Origin: Dactylonectria macrodidyma
Taxonomy: Eukaryota > Ascomycota > Sordariomycetes > Hypocreales > Nectriaceae
Length of the DNA stretch: 64,000 nucleotides
Reading direction: 5' to 3'
NCBI GenBank assembly: GCA_020744425.1
Contig: JAGMUV010000024.1
Location: forward strand, 372,001-436,000
In this document: positions 1-10,711 of the stretch, in pieces
Layout of the letters: every line of letters begins with the position of its first letter
Numbering within the stretch: the first letter of the stretch is position 1
Translations under genes and position numbers: made by a program
The notes under the pieces: generated by a model
Seen by the model: only the letters and a program-made list of their open reading frames with translations
Told to the model about the DNA's origin: nothing
The model's database searches: none

Positions 1-719
1 GATAAGCCGGCAGATGTCAGCCCCCAACGATCATCGCTCGCATATCTTGCGTCTTATTTGTCGCCGAGTTGCCCTTGTATCTGATTAGTGATAAAATAGA
101 TCAGTGTCACACTGCGTCCATGCTAGGATTTGAAGCCTTTCCGTCTCCGCATGATCACCACAGCCAAACGAAACGCTGAGGCTCTGAAGGATGCACGTAC
201 TGGTGGGTGAGAATCGGCGCTTCGGCAGATTGTACCTTTCCACCCCTTGCTCAACCTTCATACTTGGCATTTTCGGAGACTTTGGAAAATGCATGGCCAG
301 CCCCGTAGGGTTTTCAGCCGGCCTTCCTTGCATGTTTCAGAGCCGCTTGGTCTGTGGGATGGACACGAAATTATTATTACACACATGCTGGCCTTCAATT
401 GTGGTCTAAATGCACTTATCGGGGCGGTGCCTAAGGATTCGTCGGCGCTGGCGGCTCGGATGTGAGAATTGCCGGAGCCTCATTCGTCATCTACGTACCG
501 CCTTGAGTTATGTTTCTGCGTTTGTTTATTTTTACCATCATGGCTTGCCGGGGATGAATATAGGCACATATACTTCCGGATTCATCCTGCAAAAGCCAGC
601 AGCTCAAGCCGAGTGAGCCTCCTCGATTATTTCCTACACTCGCTTCATTGTATCTTTCATCTGTATTTCAGCACGATCACGACACTCCATTGTTTCCTTC
701 TTTCACAGACTCTGTCGAG
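1..719. other. Upstream stretch without a gene
   Basis: Only short overlapping open frames with no recognisable motif. The last ~150 bases are probably the promoter and 5' leader of the secreted protein that starts at 720. No tRNA or repeat was seen. Confidence 0.6.
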
Positions 720-2950
720 ATGCGATTCTTCGGAGCTACCCCATTGCTGGTGCTGCTCGGTACGCAGTTGACAGATGCATTCCGCCCGCAACGGCCTCTT
801 GCGTGTGATGTTGGGTCTTGCCTCCATGGGCAGTCGTGTAAGACGCTTGAGCAGCGTGAAACATGCTGTCGGCGCACCCAGGGTCATGCTGAACATATCT
901 GCGCTCGCGGTACGTTTCCATTCTCTACAGTAAAGCGATAAGTGAATATGATACTAACATCACGATTGAAGGAGAGGAGTGCTGTGGCCACGGCTGCTGT
1001 GCGAAAGGCTGGCAGTGTGGCTCAAATAAAATGTGTCATCCTCCAGATGCTGGTTCATCCAAAGACACGAATAGTTTGACAACTATCTTTACTGTTGTCA
1101 GACGTGCGCCAGTATTTCCGAGAATTGATGTGGCAGAAGCGACCACACCCGGATCCCAAGGTCCCGTCTCTAATACTCCATCCTCTGAAGTCATTTCAAC
1201 TAGTGATCATACGCCGACAAGCCTCATTGACGACTCAACCACCTTATCCCAATCTACTGAGACTACGGAGTCAGTTTCGACAACTGAAGTTGTGAACACT
1301 CCTACTTCCACCACGGAGCAACCGACAACGACTGCTATCTCTGAGACAGAGACGTCCACCTCAAGCTTAACTCTCGGTCCGGGAACTCCCAGTGCATCTG
1401 AAACCTCGACGAACTTCGACACTCAAGATTCGACCGCTACTTCTGAGACGGACTCGCAGACAACTACCACTGAAGATCAAACCTCTACTACAGCCGGGGA
1501 ACCAACTGCGACTGTGATTACAAAACCAGACGGCCAGGTCACGACGATCCCTCCCTCAACAGATGGCGAAGCTACGACAACAGCCACTTCAACAGACGAG
1601 GGCGGTGTTCTTGTTCCAATCACAACCTCCATCAGCGACCCCCAACCTACCGATGATGGATTTGAGATCCCCTGCAACATGTGGTTTTTTGGAGGATGTT
1701 TCGGTATTATCTTTGGTTGGCACATCATTATTCCTCCAGGAATTTATCCACCGTACGTAGCAGCAATATGTTCATCAATTTTGATGAGAAAAACGACTAA
1801 CATTGGCTAGGGGACCACCTCCGGGTTTCAAAATCGACCCAGAGTTTCCTATCAAGGTCGACATTACAGGAAATCTACCGAAATGGCCAGAATTCACGTA
1901 TGAGCCCAAATAACACAAACTAACTTAACGACTTCGAAATCTGACATTTCATGCAGCGTTGGACCCGATCATGTCCCGACATTTTCCTCCGAGCCCACAG
2001 AGTGTGAGACCGAATCTGCAGAGATGTGCATCACTAGCACTTCCTACGGTGTTTCCATCGGCGACTCAGTGACTTCAACAACGGCCACCCAAGTCATCTC
2101 AACTTGTGGAACGGTCTTTGGCTGCAATGTCGAAGACTCCGACACCACTGCGACAGTCACAAGTGTCACCACGGGCGCTCCCTCAGCTACCATGATCATC
2201 ATTGAGTGGGAGCAGTGGACGGATACGGAAGAGAGCGAAGAAGTGCTCGAAGAAGCATCAGAGGAAGCGCGGTCTAGGATCGAAGCCGATCAAGGTGATA
2301 CGACTCCTTCAGCCACTCCCTCGAACGGCCCAACGAGTCTCACTAGCTCGTTCACAACTGAAATTATTTCGTCAACTACAGCAAGCACTACACTGATTAC
2401 AGAGATCACTTCAATCACGACGGAAATTACCACCACAGTCATAGTTGAGCCTCCAACTACCACAACAGAGGAGCAGCCCATTACGACCACGGCTGGGCCA
2501 GTCCCCAATGCATCGTTAGCGAGAGGACCAATCGAGTGTCACAATGAGGCAGACTTCCCCGGCCACGCAGATATCAACGGCGGCTCTCAGGACGAGTTTT
2601 CCACAGACTTTAGCGGCTTGACGGGTGCTGATGGCTCCGATTTTCTTTCCCAAGGCTCACAGCCCATCGAGCTGAACATCTAGGACGGCCACGGTATCAA
2701 GTACCAGTACTCAGCTGCTTGGGTGGATGGATGTATCACCACAGTGCCTTCACAGAACTTCCGCTTCCCTCTAGGCCAAGGCGGCATAATAACAGCTTAC
2801 TTGATGGTGAGGGAGGACTATACAAAATGTAAGTGGAGCCTCAATCTTTGGTAAGACGACGACTAATGTTTTTATTCAGGTGATAACGGCGGCGTGGGAG
2901 GAAAACAACAAGTTGGTTGCATATTGTACACGTTTACAGGCGGAAAGTAG
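720..2950 (+). CDS. Secreted Cys/Thr-rich protein like the tail of subgroup C chitinases, cut by an in-frame TAG
   Basis: Exons 720-909, 972-1752, 1811-1897, 1957-2828 and 2880-2950; the total is 2001 nt, a whole number of codons. Residues 1-20 form a signal peptide (start MRFFGATP). A cysteine-rich module with ten or more Cys follows, then a long Ser/Thr-rich stretch typical of an O-glycosylated cell-wall protein. Two modules resemble the non-catalytic tail of fungal GH18 subgroup C (killer-toxin-like) chitinases: one around PTFSSEPTECETESAEMC and a last one from IECHNEADFPGH to YTFTGGK. No GH18 catalytic domain is present. A TAG at 2681-2683 stops the frame, but the same frame continues through the last conserved module, a good intron (2829-2879) and a final TAG at 2948-2950. 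Without readthrough or editing the product ends at 2683. The family link is from memory. Confidence 0.72.
2681..2683 (+). other. In-frame TAG inside the last conserved domain
   Basis: The frame reads ELNI, then TAG, then DGHGIKYQY and on into recognisable domain sequence with a correctly phased intron. It could be a CAG to TAG nonsense change (also what RIP would make), a sequencing error, or a UAG that A-to-I mRNA editing turns into UGG. Confidence 0.85.
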
Positions 2951-3201
2951 AGTTGGACTATGCAACTAGTGCTGAGTACTCGCTTTTTTTGGGGGTGGAG
3001 ACTTTGTTCCACCCCGTTATATGACGGCAAGGTGGTTGTGAAGCACCTTAGTTTCTAGAGCTTCATGGAATAAGAGATCATATGAGCAATAAACCTGCCC
3101 GGGACATTATTTAGAATCACCTAAGTTCCACAAGCTGCTACACTAATAGCAACGGTGCTTCCCAAGTGTGTCTGTCCTAATAACTAATACGGCGGCGTGT
3201 A

Positions 3202-3243
3202 AAGCGATGAGTTGCGCAATAGTAAGCAGTATGCAACACTACA
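3202..3243 (+). repeat. Dispersed direct repeat, copy A
   Basis: About 42 bases starting aagcgatgagttg and ending gtatgcaacacta. A very similar stretch in the same orientation lies at 17180-17228, about 14 kb away. The two copies bracket the saponin-hydrolase, regulator, transporter and rhamnosidase genes. Confidence 0.7.
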
Positions 3244-3369
3244 TTATTATGGCCGTAGTCATGAGACAGAACGGCCTCTTCACCGTCTAATAGGAGTATG
3301 TTGGTCACATGCTTGATCTGAGCTGTCCTTTCATACCAATTCACGTGATCTGACTAATTTCAGCACTGC

Positions 3370-3388
3370 TCGGGTGCGGTTACGCCGA
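3370..3388 (+). promoter_or_regulatory. TCGG-N11-CCGA palindrome upstream of the saponin-hydrolase-like gene
   Basis: TCGG at 3370-3373 and CCGA at 3385-3388 are separated by 11 bases; the arms extend to ctcgg/ccgag. Spacing and symmetry are those of a Gal4-class Zn2Cys6 dimer site. It lies about 880 bases before the start codon, the most distant of the cluster's sites. Confidence 0.55.
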
Positions 3389-4267
3389 GTTATCGTAAGT
3401 TGGTTCATCCTTGAACGAGTCTAGGAGGGTGCGAGATGACTGAGTGATGCTAGCTGTCTCCACGGAGCACAGTTCGTAATTAGAGAAACACGACATGGTT
3501 GGTCTTCGTTCCGCGGCGTGGCAACTTGGCTCAGAATGGTCTTAGGGTTGCATGGTTCAGTGGCTCCGTGGAATTTTGGTTCGGTGGTACGATCTAATGC
3601 GCTAGGAAACAGGGGGTCAGCAGTACCTGATGCGCGAGTTCGAACATATAAATGTCTCGGAGAGAAACCCGGCTACGCCAGCAAACTACCCGACTCTAGG
3701 CTCAATCTAGTTCTCATTATTTCTGTCTAACGGAAGACCGATCGCATGGAGAAATTGACAGGGATCGGATACGGCCAAAACGCGGGGCGGGTGCACATCT
3801 TTGTGGGTTGCGGAGAGGCACCATGGCAATACTCAGGAAGATGCTTGTCACTTAACCATTCACGCGTTAGTGGAAATTCTTGTCGAGTCGGATTCAATAG
3901 ACGTAACTCAACCTGTTGGGACCATGAGTCGAAAGGAGGGGGAAATACCAATTAGCTGCCCAGAAGTGTCCAATGCCCTCCCTCGGTACATGTATTCACC
4001 TTTTTTCCAAGAATCTACGTACCAGATCTTCACAATCTAGTTCGTGCATACCTGTATGAGCTGCTGAATGCACTTTGTATCCCGGGTTCTTACCCCGCAT
4101 CGTATCCCAGACGTCGTGTGTAAGTCCTACCAAGCGAATGTGAGGTCAATTTGAGACTGAACCCCGAGGAAGCAATGATTAGTATAAATGCCACAAGAAG
4201 GCCGGCTTCTTGGTGACTGTCGCACCATAATCCACAGTTTTACTTCAATTCTCATCTACTAGTCGGC

Positions 4268-6169
4268 ATGAAGCATATTGTTGTTCTCGTCCTCAGCCTG
4301 CTGGCTGGACCATCCCTTGCAGTCCCAAGGTCTCCCACCCGGGCTGCTTTACCACCACCACCTGATCCAGAACCCATCGCTCTGAAGACTCTACCTCTCC
4401 CTCCTGTTGCACCCAGCAATGAGGATGGATCTTGCAACTTGGATATCAATGCCAAAGGGACGGGTTGTATGACCGTTTCCTCGAACCTGGACTTTCAGGG
4501 TGGTGGCTTCTTGCCAGACGGGAAGCACGTCCTCGTTTATGTTACTTTCGTCGGCGCCCCGCCAACCCCCAACCCAGCCAGCATATACAACGGTAGCCAA
4601 ATCATCGCTGTCAAGTCTGATGGGAAGAAGTTTCCCAATGGTGACCCTTGGAAGTGTCTTACCTGCGGAATCCCCGCCGAGAATAAGGTTGGAATGACGG
4701 CAACATTCGACTATCCTCAGGCATTCTACGACGGCAAGAGGGTCCTGTTCGGGTCAAATATCCTTGACTGCGGTAAATACGACCTTGTTAGCAAATCATG
4801 CACTCCAAAGACGGCACATATCTATCCTATCAGATGGAACACAGCTGTGGATGGAACCGGCAGTGGGGGTGCACTTCGAGAGATACGTATACATCCAGAT
4901 GATGTACATGTGGGCTTCAGTTCATTCAGTTTCACCGACGGCAAGCTGGGCCAGTTCGCCTATTTCGGCCGACTCAAGTTCAACGCCAAGCCATCAACCG
5001 GCACGCCAATATCCCCGCGTTACGACGTCGTCAAAGTTACTCGACTTTTCGACCCAGATGCGAAGCAACCCCTTGAAATTAAGGGCGGAAATGTCATCCT
5101 AAACAGAGATGCTATTTCAGTTGGTGAGCTCAGAGGATTCAGCGGTAGAGGAACCGAAGCTGTTTATGTCGGTGCCCCTGTCGAGTCCTCGAACTTGGAC
5201 GTCTTTGCTGTACACCTCCAGACCGGAAATGTGCGCAGGCTCACGTCCCATCCAGAGTACTGCGATCCCATCGGTGTCTCACCAGACGACAAATGGATGG
5301 CCATCGAGGATACTAGGGGAACCAACCGACAGATGTGGTTATCTGGCATGAGACATATCCCTCCTGTTACGGATCTCATAACTACCTCAGTGACATCTGC
5401 AACCAGAAACAATGGTCAAAGGCGATTTTTCCGGCCATTTCTCCTAGATCGTGATGGAGATAGGGGTGGCTATTTTGGTCAAAAGATAAACAAAGAAGGA
5501 GAGGGAGTTCCTGGCAGCGGTGACTTCAACGATCCTGAGTGGAATGCCATGGCTGAGCCTAGATGGTCTCCCGATGGTACTCAGATCACGTACTGGGATA
5601 CACAGACTGTTTATCCTGCGTGCGGTGGCAAGAACCCACTCCCTTGCTACCCCTCTCGAGAGCCTGGAGGCAGAGGTACGCGAGTCGTCATTGCAACTCT
5701 GACAAGCCGCAAGCCGTTGAAACTGTCCGCGGTTCAGCCCATCTCAGACAATGTCCCATGGGGTGTGCAATATTCGGCAGGAGATGCGGACCCGCAGCGG
5801 CCGGAACCTCCTGCTGGCAATTTTACTCTCCGTGGTCGACGCCGCGGATTTGCTGATGTCGAAATCATTGATGATGATTCTGGATCTATCAACGAAGTGG
5901 CTGTGACTTATCATAAGTTCTCAGATGATGGAGTGACATTTCTGAACGGATTTGAGAGGGTTAAGACCTCCTCACTCTCATCCACACTTACGCATATCGA
6001 CTGGTATTCCAACCTCACGCAAACTGGAAATGCAACCAACACGAAAAAGACAAGCTCAGATGGCTTCCATCTCGATATTGACGTTCTCACCAACATATTC
6101 GATGCAAACGGAACTCTCAGTACGACTCTTGATGGTGTTGTCTATACACAGCCGGCCAACGGAACGTAA
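4268..6169 (+). CDS. Secreted saponin-hydrolase-like beta-propeller glycosidase
   Basis: An intronless gene of 633 residues. Residues 1-18 form a signal peptide, followed by a Pro-rich segment (ALPPPPDPEP). The body has repeated propeller-like motifs of the TolB/WD40 kind: GGGFLPDGKHVLVYVTF, IHPDDVHVGFSSF, GVSPDDKWMAIEDTRG and RWSPDGTQITYWD. Pattern and length fit the fungal saponin hydrolase family known from Neocosmospora. That enzyme removes the glucuronic-acid-linked sugar chain from soyasaponin I, releasing soyasapogenol B; this family call is from memory. The protein would act outside the cell. A TATA-like box lies about 80 bases upstream. The next genes downstream are a regulator, a sugar transporter and a rhamnosidase, which fits use of a rhamnose-containing saponin chain. 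It could instead act on another triterpenoid or steroid glycoside. Confidence 0.75.
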   Translation: MKHIVVLVLSLLAGPSLAVPRSPTRAALPPPPDPEPIALKTLPLPPVAPSNEDGSCNLDINAKGTGCMTVSSNLDFQGGGFLPDGKHVLVYVTFVGAPPTPNPASIYNGSQIIAVKSDGKKFPNGDPWKCLTCGIPAENKVGMTATFDYPQAFYDGKRVLFGSNILDCGKYDLVSKSCTPKTAHIYPIRWNTAVDGTGSGGALREIRIHPDDVHVGFSSFSFTDGKLGQFAYFGRLKFNAKPSTGTPISPRYDVVKVTRLFDPDAKQPLEIKGGNVILNRDAISVGELRGFSGRGTEAVYVGAPVESSNLDVFAVHLQTGNVRRLTSHPEYCDPIGVSPDDKWMAIEDTRGTNRQMWLSGMRHIPPVTDLITTSVTSATRNNGQRRFFRPFLLDRDGDRGGYFGQKINKEGEGVPGSGDFNDPEWNAMAEPRWSPDGTQITYWDTQTVYPACGGKNPLPCYPSREPGGRGTRVVIATLTSRKPLKLSAVQPISDNVPWGVQYSAGDADPQRPEPPAGNFTLRGRRRGFADVEIIDDDSGSINEVAVTYHKFSDDGVTFLNGFERVKTSSLSSTLTHIDWYSNLTQTGNATNTKKTSSDGFHLDIDVLTNIFDANGTLSTTLDGVVYTQPANGT

Positions 6170-7171
6170 CTCAAATCATTTGATGATGAATCACTGTGCT
6201 AGAGGATTTATAATTCAAGCTTAAACTTCAGTGTAAACATGGTAACTGTGGGAAACTCATTTCCAGAAGACGTAACCAATGTTTCTAGGTCGATGTCAAT
6301 AGTTAGCTGCCCCGCACGTTAGATCAGACAGATACAGACAGATTATGAATTTCGAAGAGATATTCACAATATGAAATTAGAGTGTGTTTTGAACATAGGT
6401 TAAACAAGAAATTATCTGTACTAGAAACACAAAGGCAGGGGCATGGGTAGCCAGTCTCATTACAACGTTTGAGGGAATAGTCAGTACACCTCAGATAGTA
6501 TGGAAATCCTATCACTATTCTCTTCTCCCGAAAGCTGAGTCGCGTTTTGTTTGGACACAACGACATCACGAAACTAGCTGGCAATGGACTCTAGTGATTC
6601 ATGTTTAATCTCCATTACATATAGGGTATAGAAGCAAAAGAGTACCAACAGCCTGAATATAAAGATTGCGTGATAACGCAACTTGCCGTCATCACATACA
6701 AATAGCGCTTATGCCTTGAAAAAGTGTGATAACAGAAAACACATGGTCACGCAAGTGCTGATGTACCATTGCCGTGAAGATAGTGGTCAACTTCAGATTA
6801 AAGAAGACGACGTAGAAGCCTGAAAGAAAAGCAACATTGGTACGGGCATGTGTGCGGCGGCAGGCGATGGGGACCTCGGCAACCACTTCCAATCGGAGAG
6901 TCTCCATCGCCGAATACGACGGTGGGGTTACATACGCGTATAGAAGCACACTCTAACCATATTCGGTATTGCAATACGGCTCGGCCTGTGGATGGGTCGT
7001 ATTATAGACTAGTTCTCCCTGGAAACGATGACGGGAGTCTTTGAAAGGGTGGGAGGTGCTAGGCACCATGTACTGATGTACATAACTCCGTGGAGGTCCC
7101 AAACTGTGGAGTTGAACCATAATCTTTCATTTCCATTCATTTTCGCCGCGGAACTTATCATCAAGCTTGGC
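6170..7171. other. Intergenic stretch before the cluster regulator
   Basis: Terminator region of the upstream gene plus the promoter of the Zn2Cys6 gene. It contains a TCGG-N13-CCGA near-palindrome at 6893-6913 but no N11 site that I could find. No other gene is supported. Confidence 0.55.
6893..6913 (+). promoter_or_regulatory. TCGG-N13-CCGA, a variant-spacing palindrome in the regulator's promoter
   Basis: TCGG at 6893-6896 and CCGA at 6910-6913 with 13 bases between, 258 bases before the regulator's start codon. The half-sites match the cluster motif, but the spacing is two bases longer. It may be a weak self-regulation site or chance. Confidence 0.3.
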
Positions 7172-8959
7172 ATGGCACCCACTCGCCCTACTCGTTCATC
7201 GACGGCTCGCCGAGCCTGTGATAGCTGCAAGAGGAGAAAGGTCAAATGCGACTCGGCAGATCCCTGTGCGAACTGTCGCATCTCTAGCCTGGCTTGCGAG
7301 TATACGGGGGTTAATCGGAACCGAGGATCCCCGAAGGTTGTTCCAGTGTCTAGCAACGTTGGAGAGTTCACTTTAGCAACGTCCTCATTACCTGGAGACC
7401 ATGAACACCAAAGTCATCTCATCGTGGAGACGGGCCAGCCAGCATTATTTGAAAGCGAGAATAAGAGTACATCACAAGAACTCGGTCCATCCCAGTCTTT
7501 GCAACCATCTGGCTCCGTGGCCTTAAGCCTCGCCCTGGGAGCTCTGCGGTCAGCAGACTCGGCCGCGTCAGCGCAAGCCATTCGAGATGCTTTACTAGTA
7601 TCGATAAGAGGTGTTATGCCTTCCATGCACATTACTGAAATCGTCAATGGCTGCATCCGTTTGTTCATGCAGTACATATTTCCCTCTACTCCGATAGTAC
7701 ACGAGAACACCCTCCGAGCCGAGGTATCAATCTGCTTTTCCGATGTCTCTTCCGCGACGCTATTCGGCGTTCATGACGAGCAAATGAGAGTAGCACGGAT
7801 GAGAGGCTTTTCTCTTATCACTGCAGTGTGTGCTTCCGTGGCCTCGGTTATGCCCGAATCGCTTCTGCCATATGGGCATTTTGTGGCTAGCTTGTTTTTC
7901 CGCGCGTCGCAGCACATGCTCAAATGCTACGAGGAGTACGATCTGGAACATCCTAATTCTTCATCCTTAATAATCAGAGATCTGCATTACACAGCATCGC
8001 AACACATCACCGGAAAGAAGGGGGTAGCTTTCCATGTTATCGGGCAGGCAACCCTCATTGCGCAGGCTCTACATCTCTACAGTGAGCAGTCAATCGCCCA
8101 GCACAGCACCATTGAAGGCCAACTTCTCCGCCTCTGCTTTTGGCACCTATACCTTTCGGATAAGGCAGCCATTTGCCACAGGACCCGTCCTTGTGTTCTC
8201 CACGAACTCCTGTTTAGCAGCAAACTTACACTCCACCCCCTCGGGGAACCAATGGTTCCACTTCTTGATGTTAGCAACCCTTTATACGGGAATAGTTTCG
8301 AGGAGCGCCTACTGGTTGGATACGGCTTGGTTGTCCGACTCTGGTCATCATCTGCGACTCTCCTGGTAGAGATGTCGAACTTTGACATCGCGGCTGACGA
8401 CAAAGAAGCTGTGATAACAAAGTTAACATCATTATACTTTGACTTCAACAGCATTATGGATGATTTTCCAAATTGGCTGCAAGTTTCTAGTATTATGAGC
8501 TCTCTCGATGATGGCGCTGTGAGGTCGTTTCAGAATACATCATTCTGGGTGCAGAGATGTACCTTGACAATGACGTACCATTGTTTGAGGTTGATGATCC
8601 TTCAACAATGCATCGCATGTGGTCTGCAGAGAATCACAGGACTATCTGAGCAGCCTGTATTTGTGATGATGAAGAAGGCTGAGTTGATCCAAGATTTCAT
8701 TCAGACCATGGAAGACATCCCGTTCTTATACCACCAGATAAAAGGAGAGCCAAGTGTAGGCCTCCCACTGGCCATGAGCCTTATGTTTACGCTAACAATG
8801 GTACAGGTAGAGAGGATCCGGCAAGTCGGGACGATTATTTTAGAGATGATACAGAATATTAGCGGCGATCCTATTAAAGCGCGTCTCGAAACGTACTTCG
8901 GGCGGCTTTTGGATGTTCTATCGAAGTTAAATTCCAAGGCATCGGAAGGATTATGTTAA
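7172..8959 (+). CDS. Zn2Cys6 transcription factor, probable regulator of the saponin/rhamnoside cluster
   Basis: An intronless gene of 595 residues. The zinc cluster is at the N-terminus: Cys16, 19, 26, 32, 35 and 42 in the C-X2-C-X6-C-X5-C-X2-C-X6-C pattern (ACDSCKRRKVKCDSADPC). The rest looks like a fungal middle homology region, mostly helical. I chose the ATG at 7172 (MAPTRPTRS) because the zinc cluster then begins about 15 residues in, as is usual. The frame is open further upstream to an ATG at 7028, but that extension looks like untranslated leader. The gene sits between the saponin-hydrolase-like gene and the sugar transporter on the same strand. Gal4-spaced TCGG-N11-CCGA sites lie upstream of three neighbours. 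That it binds them is inference. Confidence 0.85.
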   Translation: MAPTRPTRSSTARRACDSCKRRKVKCDSADPCANCRISSLACEYTGVNRNRGSPKVVPVSSNVGEFTLATSSLPGDHEHQSHLIVETGQPALFESENKSTSQELGPSQSLQPSGSVALSLALGALRSADSAASAQAIRDALLVSIRGVMPSMHITEIVNGCIRLFMQYIFPSTPIVHENTLRAEVSICFSDVSSATLFGVHDEQMRVARMRGFSLITAVCASVASVMPESLLPYGHFVASLFFRASQHMLKCYEEYDLEHPNSSSLIIRDLHYTASQHITGKKGVAFHVIGQATLIAQALHLYSEQSIAQHSTIEGQLLRLCFWHLYLSDKAAICHRTRPCVLHELLFSSKLTLHPLGEPMVPLLDVSNPLYGNSFEERLLVGYGLVVRLWSSSATLLVEMSNFDIAADDKEAVITKLTSLYFDFNSIMDDFPNWLQVSSIMSSLDDGAVRSFQNTSFWVQRCTLTMTYHCLRLMILQQCIACGLQRITGLSEQPVFVMMKKAELIQDFIQTMEDIPFLYHQIKGEPSVGLPLAMSLMFTLTMVQVERIRQVGTIILEMIQNISGDPIKARLETYFGRLLDVLSKLNSKASEGLC

Positions 8960-9317
8960 TAAAGGACGAGCCACAATTTTCTGCATTCGCAATTCGTGAG
9001 CTACCATTCAAGCTCGTCCTATCACACTTCGTAGACCGTTCATGTAAGGCCAATGCCCCAATATTCCAACGATACACCATGCCTCATCAAGAGGAAATCA
9101 AGAAACCAGGACCTAGTTGGACCTTTTCACAGCCCCCTTTGGTTACATGCCATATGAGGATGCCGACTATGTTCCCGTGTACTACAAGGGACACACCCTG
9201 GAATCTGGGCAGGACCTGGTTTTGCGTGGAACCACGCGGGATTGTCGGGTTTATGTCATCAATGTAATGCTACATATTTTAGAGAGTATAATATGATATA
9301 TTTTACAAGGCCCAGCA

Positions 9318-9390
9318 TTAAAAAAATATAACATTAACAAAAGTATAACATCAAAAAAGTATAAAATTACAAAAGTATTATATTATTAAT
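9318..9390. repeat. AT-rich degenerate tandem repeat
   Basis: Four or five imperfect copies of a ~16-base unit resembling acaaaagtataacat, in otherwise AT-rich DNA. It may mark the boundary between the regulator's 3' end and the transporter promoter. Confidence 0.5.
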
Positions 9391-10164
9391 AAAGAAGACC
9401 GGCCCACGATTAAGTGTTTCAACATAGCTAGGGATATCAGTTCGCTGGACGTGAGTCCGGAGTCTATTATTAACTGACTATCAGTGGGGATGGAGGTTAC
9501 ATGTTTCTGAGAGACGCGGACTTGCACAAGTATAAGATATAAGGGACGGCGGTCATCATTTAAGTTAGCAAAGCTGAATTAGCAAGCTACAAAGCGCCAA
9601 ATGACACTCAACGGAGCGGCCTCAGTAGCTTCGTCAGCCCACTTGTCGGTTTCTTCGTAGTTGGGGATGCTCATGCAGAGAGCGAGAGCATCCCGTTCAA
9701 GTCTTTAAGGTGAATCATGTATACATAATCTAAACATATTGATTAGGTTTCTTTAATATGCTGGCGATTTGTAACCTCGATATTCACAGAACAATCTGAG
9801 AAGGGCAGGTGCCCAATACGAGATCAAACGCTTCCCTTTGCCAAAAGACGAAACAAGGACCTCAAGAAGAGGAATTGGTCGACATATTCTAATTCTTTTC
9901 CTGAGAAAATTTGAAGAGCAATCATAATAGTAGAATCATCTTGACATTGTATAGACACGTGCTAAGATCACCCCCAGATTGCTAAAATCATCGGACACCA
10001 CTTTCTAACTAGTGCCTTTACTTACTTCACGATGATACCATTCGGACAAGAATCAGGGTCAACGCCCAGACCGTTCTAAGCTCATACACCCTGAGGCCAA
10101 CAACGAAACATGGAGTTATAATCTCGGTCTTTCGGGTCAATGTGGCTAGAGAGACTGGTTCACG

Positions 10165-10183
10165 CCGGAGTGCTTAATACCGA
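10165..10183 (+). promoter_or_regulatory. CGG-N11-CCG site 1 of the transporter promoter
   Basis: CCGG at 10165-10168 and CCGA at 10180-10183 with 11 bases between; seven of eight bases match the cluster motif TCGG-N11-CCGA. It lies about 530 bases before the start codon, and 50 bases before site 2. Confidence 0.5.
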
Positions 10184-10214
10184 TGCATCCCATTGTCAAA
10201 ACATATGAAGACAC

Positions 10215-10233
10215 TCGGTTCATAGAATCCCGA
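10215..10233 (+). promoter_or_regulatory. TCGG-N11-CCGA site 2 of the transporter promoter
   Basis: TCGG at 10215-10218 and CCGA at 10230-10233 with 11 bases between, about 480 bases before the transporter start. The 50-base step from site 1 nearly equals the 51-base step between the paired sites of the rhamnosidase promoter. Confidence 0.55.
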
Positions 10234-10266
10234 TTTCACTAACAAGGCATCTCATGTCAGGGATGA

Positions 10267-10371
10267 GCTCCGCGGAACGCATGGTGTGGTGGCGTTATGG
10301 ACCCAATTAGCATCATGCGGCGAGAAGGCCGATGACAGCCACCACTGTACTGTGCATCCATTCCGCGGAGC
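10267..10371. repeat. Imperfect inverted repeat with CCGCGG cores
   Basis: The outer arms are GCTCCGCGGAA (10267-10277) and TTCCGCGGAGC (10361-10371), which are exact reverse complements. Inner arms gtggtggc (10286-10293) and gccaccac (10338-10345) also pair. Each outer arm carries a CCGCGG, itself a back-to-back CGG element. It may be a regulator-binding array or a small foldback element. Confidence 0.55.
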
Positions 10372-10711
10372 GTGTAGAGGGCTGGACTTACTAGATTTCT
10401 TTAGAAGAACGACAGGGGCTCGCGGGATCATTCCTTGGAGATCAGCTGGGGTAGCTGCTTAGGTGCGGAGACCCCGCGAAATTTCAACATTCCATCCTGG
10501 GGAGGTTTAGTCTACACAGGGGTGAATCGGGGTGATCCATCGCGAGAGCCCGAGAATCAGTCACGGCGAGAAGAATAAAAAGTTGATCAGCCTGGATGCA
10601 GAGCCCTCAACTGCAACAATTTCATCACACCAAGGCAACAGGTTTCTTGGGTATTCTTGGTCGAAATAAGCTGTTTCATCCAGTGCCATCACCTTCTCGA
10701 GTTAGATCAAC

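Larger units (their letters stand above)
2951..4267. other. Intergenic stretch upstream of the saponin-hydrolase-like gene
   Basis: It holds one copy of a short dispersed repeat (3202-3243), a Gal4-type palindrome (3370-3388) and a TATA-like box at 4182-4188 (agtataaatg), about 80 bases before the start codon at 4268. I see no convincing coding sequence. Confidence 0.6.
8960..10711. other. 1.75 kb gene-free stretch before the sugar transporter
   Basis: It contains an AT-rich degenerate tandem repeat (9318-9390), two Gal4-type palindromes (10165-10183 and 10215-10233), and a 105-base imperfect inverted repeat (10267-10371). An AT-rich aataaaaag lies near 10571. I see no coding sequence. Confidence 0.6.

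Noticed and set aside
7028..7171. Upstream in-frame extension of the cluster regulator
   Set aside because: It would put 48 residues of non-family sequence before the zinc cluster; the ATG at 7172 gives the usual spacing.
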